DNA of 64,000 nt from Yponomeuta sedellus (Eukaryota > Arthropoda > Insecta > Lepidoptera > Yponomeutidae): positions 8,171,473-8,235,472 of the forward strand of contig OW203724.1 in NCBI GenBank assembly GCA_934045075.1, written 5' to 3'. The position numbers were made by a program, and so were the translations under genes. Below are positions 59,462 through 64,000 of the stretch, in pieces (the stretch's first letter is position 1; each line of letters starts with the position of its first letter). The notes beneath the pieces are model-generated. The model was not told the origin of the DNA and searched no databases. It was given only the letters and a program-made list of their open reading frames with translations.

Positions 59462-61661
59462 ATGACTCGGGTCGTTCACCCGGTAGGTATTTGCGGCAGG
59501 CAGTACTTGCGGAGGGCTTCTATAGGAAATCGATTTTCAGTACAAAATGTTCATACAAAGTTGGCCTTGATCAATCGTCAATAACTCGGCCGGCAATTAG
59601 AAATTTCAAAATGTTTGATTTTTCTCAGGGACCTGAATATCTACGTGACACGATGCCATTCACAGATGAGCAATTTTTTTGGCCTTTGGCCTCCACCGGT
59701 GGTACTAAAAAAATGCATTTTTGTATGAAAAGTCCTATTTTGGGTGAAAAATTTCTATTAAAGTGGGTGATTTTCAAACTTTGATGAGTCGATGGCCAAC
59801 TGGAATGCCACAGCACCTCGGCACTAAGTAGCCGCTCCCAGCCGAGTAGTAGTTTCGGCCTTTGGCCTCCGTCGGTGGTACTAAAGAAATGCATTTTTGT
59901 ATGAAAATAACTATTTTGGGTGAAAATTTTCTATTAAAGTGGGTGATTTTCAAACTTTAATGGGTCGATGGCCAACTGGAATGCCACAGCACCTCGGCAC
60001 TAAGTAGCCGCTCCCAGCCGAGTAGTAGTTTCGGCCTTTGGCCTCTGTCGGTGGTACTAAAGAAATGCATTTTTGTATGAAAATAACTATTTTGGGTGAA
60101 AATTTTCTATTAAAGTGGGTGATTTTCAAACTTTAATGGGTCGATGGCCAACTGGAATGCCACAGCACCTCGGCACTAAGTAGCCGCTCCCAGCCGAGTA
60201 GTAGTTTCGGCCTTTGGCCTCCGTCGGTGGTACTAAAGAAATGCATTTTTGTATGAAAATAACTATTTTGGGTGAAAATTTTCTATTAAAGTGGGTGATT
60301 TTCAAACTTTGATGAGTCGATGGCCAACTGGAATGCCACAGCACCTCGGCACTAAGTAGCCGCTCCCAGCCGAGTAGTAGTTTCGGCCTTTGGCCTCCGT
60401 CGGTGGTACTAAAGAAATGCATTTTTGTATGAAAATAACTATTTTGGGTGAAAATTTTCTATTAAAGTGGGTGATTTTCAAACTTTAATGGGTCGATGGC
60501 CAACTGGAATGCCACAGCACCTCGGCACTAAGTAGCCGCTCCCAGCCGAGTAGTAGTTTCGGCCTTTGGCCTCTGTCGGTGGTACTAAAGAAATGCATTT
60601 TTGTATGAAAATAACTATTTTGGGTGAAAATTTTCTATTAAAGTGGGTGATTTTCAAACTTTAATGGGTCGATGGCCAACTGGAATGCCACAGCACCTCG
60701 GCACTAAGTAGCCGCTCCCAGCCGAGTAGTAGTTTCGGCCTTTGGCCTCCGTCGGTGGTACTAAAGAAATGCATTTTTGTATGAAAATAACTATTTTGGG
60801 TGAAAATTTTCTATTAAAGTGGGTGATTTTCAAACTTTAATGGGTCGATGGCCAACTGGAATGCCACAGCACCTCGGCACTAAGTAGCCGCTCCCAGCCG
60901 AGTAGTAGTTTCGGCCTTTGGCCTCTGTCGGTGGTACTAAAGAAATGCATTTTTGTATGAAAATAACTATTTTGGGTGAAAATTTTCTATTAAAGTGGGT
61001 GATTTTCAAACTTTAATGGGTCGATGGCCAACTGGAATGCCACAGCACCTCGGCGTGGTGACGCCATTCTCAGCCAAGTACTCATTTTGGCGCTTAGCCT
61101 CTATCGATGGTACAAAAAAATTAAGATTTTCTACGAAAAAGATGATTTTCAGTACAAATTTTTTGTAGAAATTCTCCATAGTAAATTTGACACCTTTGAA
61201 AGCCAATATCTCAGCCGCCATCTTGAAATGTCAGAATGTCGGATTTTTCTCATATACCTGGGTCCTTTGACGACACGATGCCGTTTACCGCTGGTCCCTG
61301 GCATGCGCCCAGTTGGCTGCCGACTTTTTTGCGTAGAGGTCGAAAAAAGGCCGATTTTCGGAGGGCTATAGCTCCGGTGGTATTTTGAATTTGGAACGAC
61401 CGTCGGCGGAACCGAAAATGGCGTGTCGAAGAAAAGGCCGGGTGAAAATTTCATCCAAATCGGTCGGTAAACGACAGAGTTAGCACCCTCGCGTAGTGGA
61501 ACGCGTTCGAAATTCAAAAATCGGCTCCATAGGATGGCTGTATATCGTACATTCCCTACAACTTTCTCATACATCATTTTCGTCCAACTCTTGCCATTTC
61601 CGAGAAAACGTATGGATGTTAGATCAGTGAGTATATCGCATTGTAGCTTTATATATATATA
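59462..61661 (+). repeat. Type A satellite module, 2200 bp (k=7)
   Basis: Repeats 54982-57181 at an offset of 4480 bp with the same monomer order. Confidence 0.92.
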
Positions 61662-62878
61662 ACTAGGGGGCGAGCCCCCTGCGCGCTTACGCGCGCCAAC
61701 CCCCAGCCGCTCCGAGCTGCGCTCTCCGCGGCGCTCGGCCTAGGGCCTCGCTAGAGACTTATCGTAGTGAATTGTTGCATGGGAACATGTGTCGTCTCGG
61801 CCTTCGGCCTCGGCCTGGACGGAGCTCGGCCTTCGGCCTCGCCGCGGCGGGGTTCCTCGTGCCCGCTCCGCGGAGCTCGGCCTCCGGCCTCGCAAGTTTG
61901 TCCCTCTTTGCTCTTGCGCTGGTACTTATGCACCGTAAATTGAACGGTCTAGGCCTTCGGCCTCGGCCTGGACGGAGCTCGGCCTTCGGCCTCGCCGCGG
62001 CGGGGTTCCTCGTGCCCGCTTCGCGGAGCTCGGCCTCCGGCCTCGCAAGTTTGTCCCATTTTGCTTTTGCGCTGGTACTTGTGCGCCGTAACCTGAATGG
62101 TCTCGGCCTTCGGCCTCGGCCTAAACGGAGCTCGGCCTTCGGCCTCGCCGCGGCGGAGTTCCTCGTGCCCGCTCCGCGGAGCTCGGCCTCCGGCCTCGCA
62201 AGTTTGTCCCTTTTTGCTTTTGCGCTGGTACTTGTGCGCTATAACTTGAATCGTCTCGGCCTTCGGCCTCGGCCTAAACGGAGCTCGGCCTTCGGCCTCG
62301 CCGCGGCAGCACTTTTTGTGCCCGCTTCGCGGAGCTCGGCCTCCGGCCTCGCAAGTTTGTCCCATTTCTCTGTTGAAAAGTCAATTTTAGTACTAAATCT
62401 CCATACAAAAATTTGTCATTTTCAATCATCAATATCTCGGCCGCCATCTTAAAATTCCAAGATGTCGGATTTTTCTCATATACCTGGGTCCTTTGGCAAC
62501 GCGATGCCGTTTACGGCATATCTCCAGCATATGCCCAGTTGGCTGCCGACTTTTTGGCGCAAAGGTCGATTTTTCGGTCGGCTATATCTGCGCCGCCATT
62601 TTGAATTTCGAACAACCAAATTTTTTTTTTTCAATCGGATCACTATATCACCATTCTATCAAAATTTCATCCAAATCGGCCGGTAAACTACAGAGTTAGC
62701 ACCTTCGAGTAGTGGAACGCGTTCGAAATTCAAAAATCGGCTTCATAGGATGGCTGTAATTCATACATTTTCTACAACTTTCTCATACATCATTTTCGTC
62801 CAAATCTTACCGTTTCCGAGAAAACGTATGGATGAATAGATCAGTGAGTATACCGGATTGTAGCTTTATATATATATA
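61662..62878 (+). repeat. Type B satellite module, 1217 bp, four GC-rich sub-repeats
   Basis: Same as 57182-58397 up to about 62803, including its private changes. From there the tail is that of 58398-59461 (CAAATCTTACCG, GATGAATAGATC). It therefore looks like a recombinant of the two. Confidence 0.9.
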
Positions 62879-64000
62879 ATGACTCGGGTCGTTCACCCGG
62901 TAGGTATTTGCGGCAGGCAGTACTTGCGGAGGGCTTCTATAGGAAATCGATTTTCAGTACAAAATGTTCATACAAAGTTGGCCTTGATCAATCGTCAATA
63001 ACTCGGCCGGCAATTAGAAATTTCAAAATGTTTGATTTTTCTCAGGGACCTGAATATCTACGTGACACGATGCCATTCACAGATGAGCAATTTTTTTGGC
63101 CTTTGGCCTCCACCGGTGGTACTAAAAAAATGCATTTTTGTATGAAAAGTCCTATTTTGGGTGAAAAAATTCTATTAAAGTGGGTGATTTTCAAACTTTG
63201 ATGAGTCGATGGCCAACTGGAATGCCACAGCACCTCGGCACTAAGTAGCCGCTCCCAGCCGAGTAGTAGTTTCGGCCTTTGGCCTCCGTCGGTGGTACTA
63301 AAGAAATGCATTTTTGTATGAAAATAACTATTTTGGGTGAAAATTTTCTATTAAAGTGGGTGATTTTCAAACTTTAATGGGTCGATGGCCAACTGGAATG
63401 CCACAGCACCTCGGCACTAAGTAGCCGCTCCCAGCCGAGTAGTAGTTTCGGCCTTTGGCCTCTGTCGGTGGTACTAAAGAAATGCATTTTTGTATGAAAA
63501 TAACTATTTTGGGTGAAAATTTTCTATTAAAGTGGGTGATTTTCAAACTTTAATGGGTCGATGGCCAACTGGAATGCCACAGCACCTCGGCACTAAGTAG
63601 CCGCTCCCAGCCGAGTAGTAGTTTCGGCCTTTGGCCTCCGTCGGTGGTACTAAAGAAATGCATTTTTGTATGAAAATAACTATTTTGGGTGAAAATTTTC
63701 TATTAAAGTGGGTGATTTTCAAACTTTAATGGGTCGATGGCCAACTGGAATGCCACAGCACCTCGGCACTAAGTAGCCGCTCCCAGCCGAGTAGTAGTTT
63801 CGGCCTTTGGCCTCTGTCGGTGGTACTAAAGAAATGCATTTTTGTATGAAAATAACTATTTTGGGTGAAAATTTTCTATTAAAGTGGGTGATTTTCAAAC
63901 TTTAATGGGTCGATGGCCAACTGGAATGCCACAGCACCTCGGCGTGGTGACGCCATTCTCAGCCAAGTACTCATTTTGGCGCTTAGCCTCTATCGATGGT
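62879..64000 (+). repeat. Type A satellite module, 3' end cut by window (at least k=4)
   Basis: CCACCGGTGG head with the variant GGTGAAAAAATTC, then four extra monomers as CTCCGTCGG/CTCTGTCGG dimers. The degenerate monomer begins at about 63940, so the full module would be of the 1672-bp class. Confidence 0.88.

Noticed and set aside
1..64000. Ribosomal DNA spacer
   Set aside because: No rRNA sequence is recognisable and the repeats are not bounded by rRNA genes.
1..64000. Whole array as an assembly artefact
   Set aside because: Copies differ by real single-base and whole-monomer changes, and the junctions are consistent. Collapse or false duplication of single blocks cannot be excluded without reads.

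Overview
This window is insect satellite DNA, most likely lepidopteran, carrying one apparently intact BEL/Pao LTR retrotransposon. I see no host protein-coding gene. The lepidopteran guess rests on short sequences familiar from moth and butterfly repeats (a non-LTR tail containing GCCCTGCAGTGGGAC near 8480 and 16285; ends like AACCGACTT near 9815 and 17620) and on the BEL/Pao element. It is inference, not proof.

Layout: apart from two unique islands and the retrotransposon, all of 1-64000 is a head-to-tail array of about 31 modules in one orientation. Each module ends in a short (TA)n run and the next starts right after it. There are two families. Type A starts ATGACTCGGGTCG and holds a variable number of 176-bp monomers. 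Its length is always 968 + 176k bp, give or take a few bases of (TA)n (k = 0, 2, 3, 4, 6, 7, 12, 19 seen). Type B starts ACTAGGGGGCGAG with a GC-rich hairpin leader and holds 3 or 4 GC-rich 153-bp sub-repeats (about 1063 or 1216 bp in total). A and B share a core and a ~250-bp 3' tail, so they are sister families.

Region by region: 1-8088 type A (k=3, 3, 0, 19). 8089-11158 chimeric module: B leader, 2.6 kb of unique DNA, end of an A tail. 11159-14678 two A. 14679-15893 B. 15894-18963 second copy of the chimeric module. 18964-21163 A. 21164-22383 B. 22384-33825 four A (k=19, 6, 6, 12). 33826-36102 two B. 36103-39094 two A. 39095-40311 B. 40312-45867 three A. 45868-47084 B. 47085-54981 an A module split by the retrotransposon. 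54982-57181 A. 57182-59461 two B. 59462-61661 A. 61662-62878 B. 62879-64000 A, cut by the window end.

The array has been rearranged repeatedly by block duplication: repeat distances of 1496, 2024, 4480, 7805, 18608 and 24416 bp are visible, with very few base differences between copies. The BEL/Pao element (48302-54873) has LTRs that look identical, a 5-bp target duplication (CCCTA) and one uninterrupted 1755-residue Gag-Pol frame, so it inserted recently into an existing array. The two unique islands are copies of one another and contain fragments of other mobile elements: a tRNA-derived sequence, a MITE with TAA target duplications and a non-LTR tail. The numerous other open frames of 60-226 codons are passengers of the satellite and are not annotated as genes.
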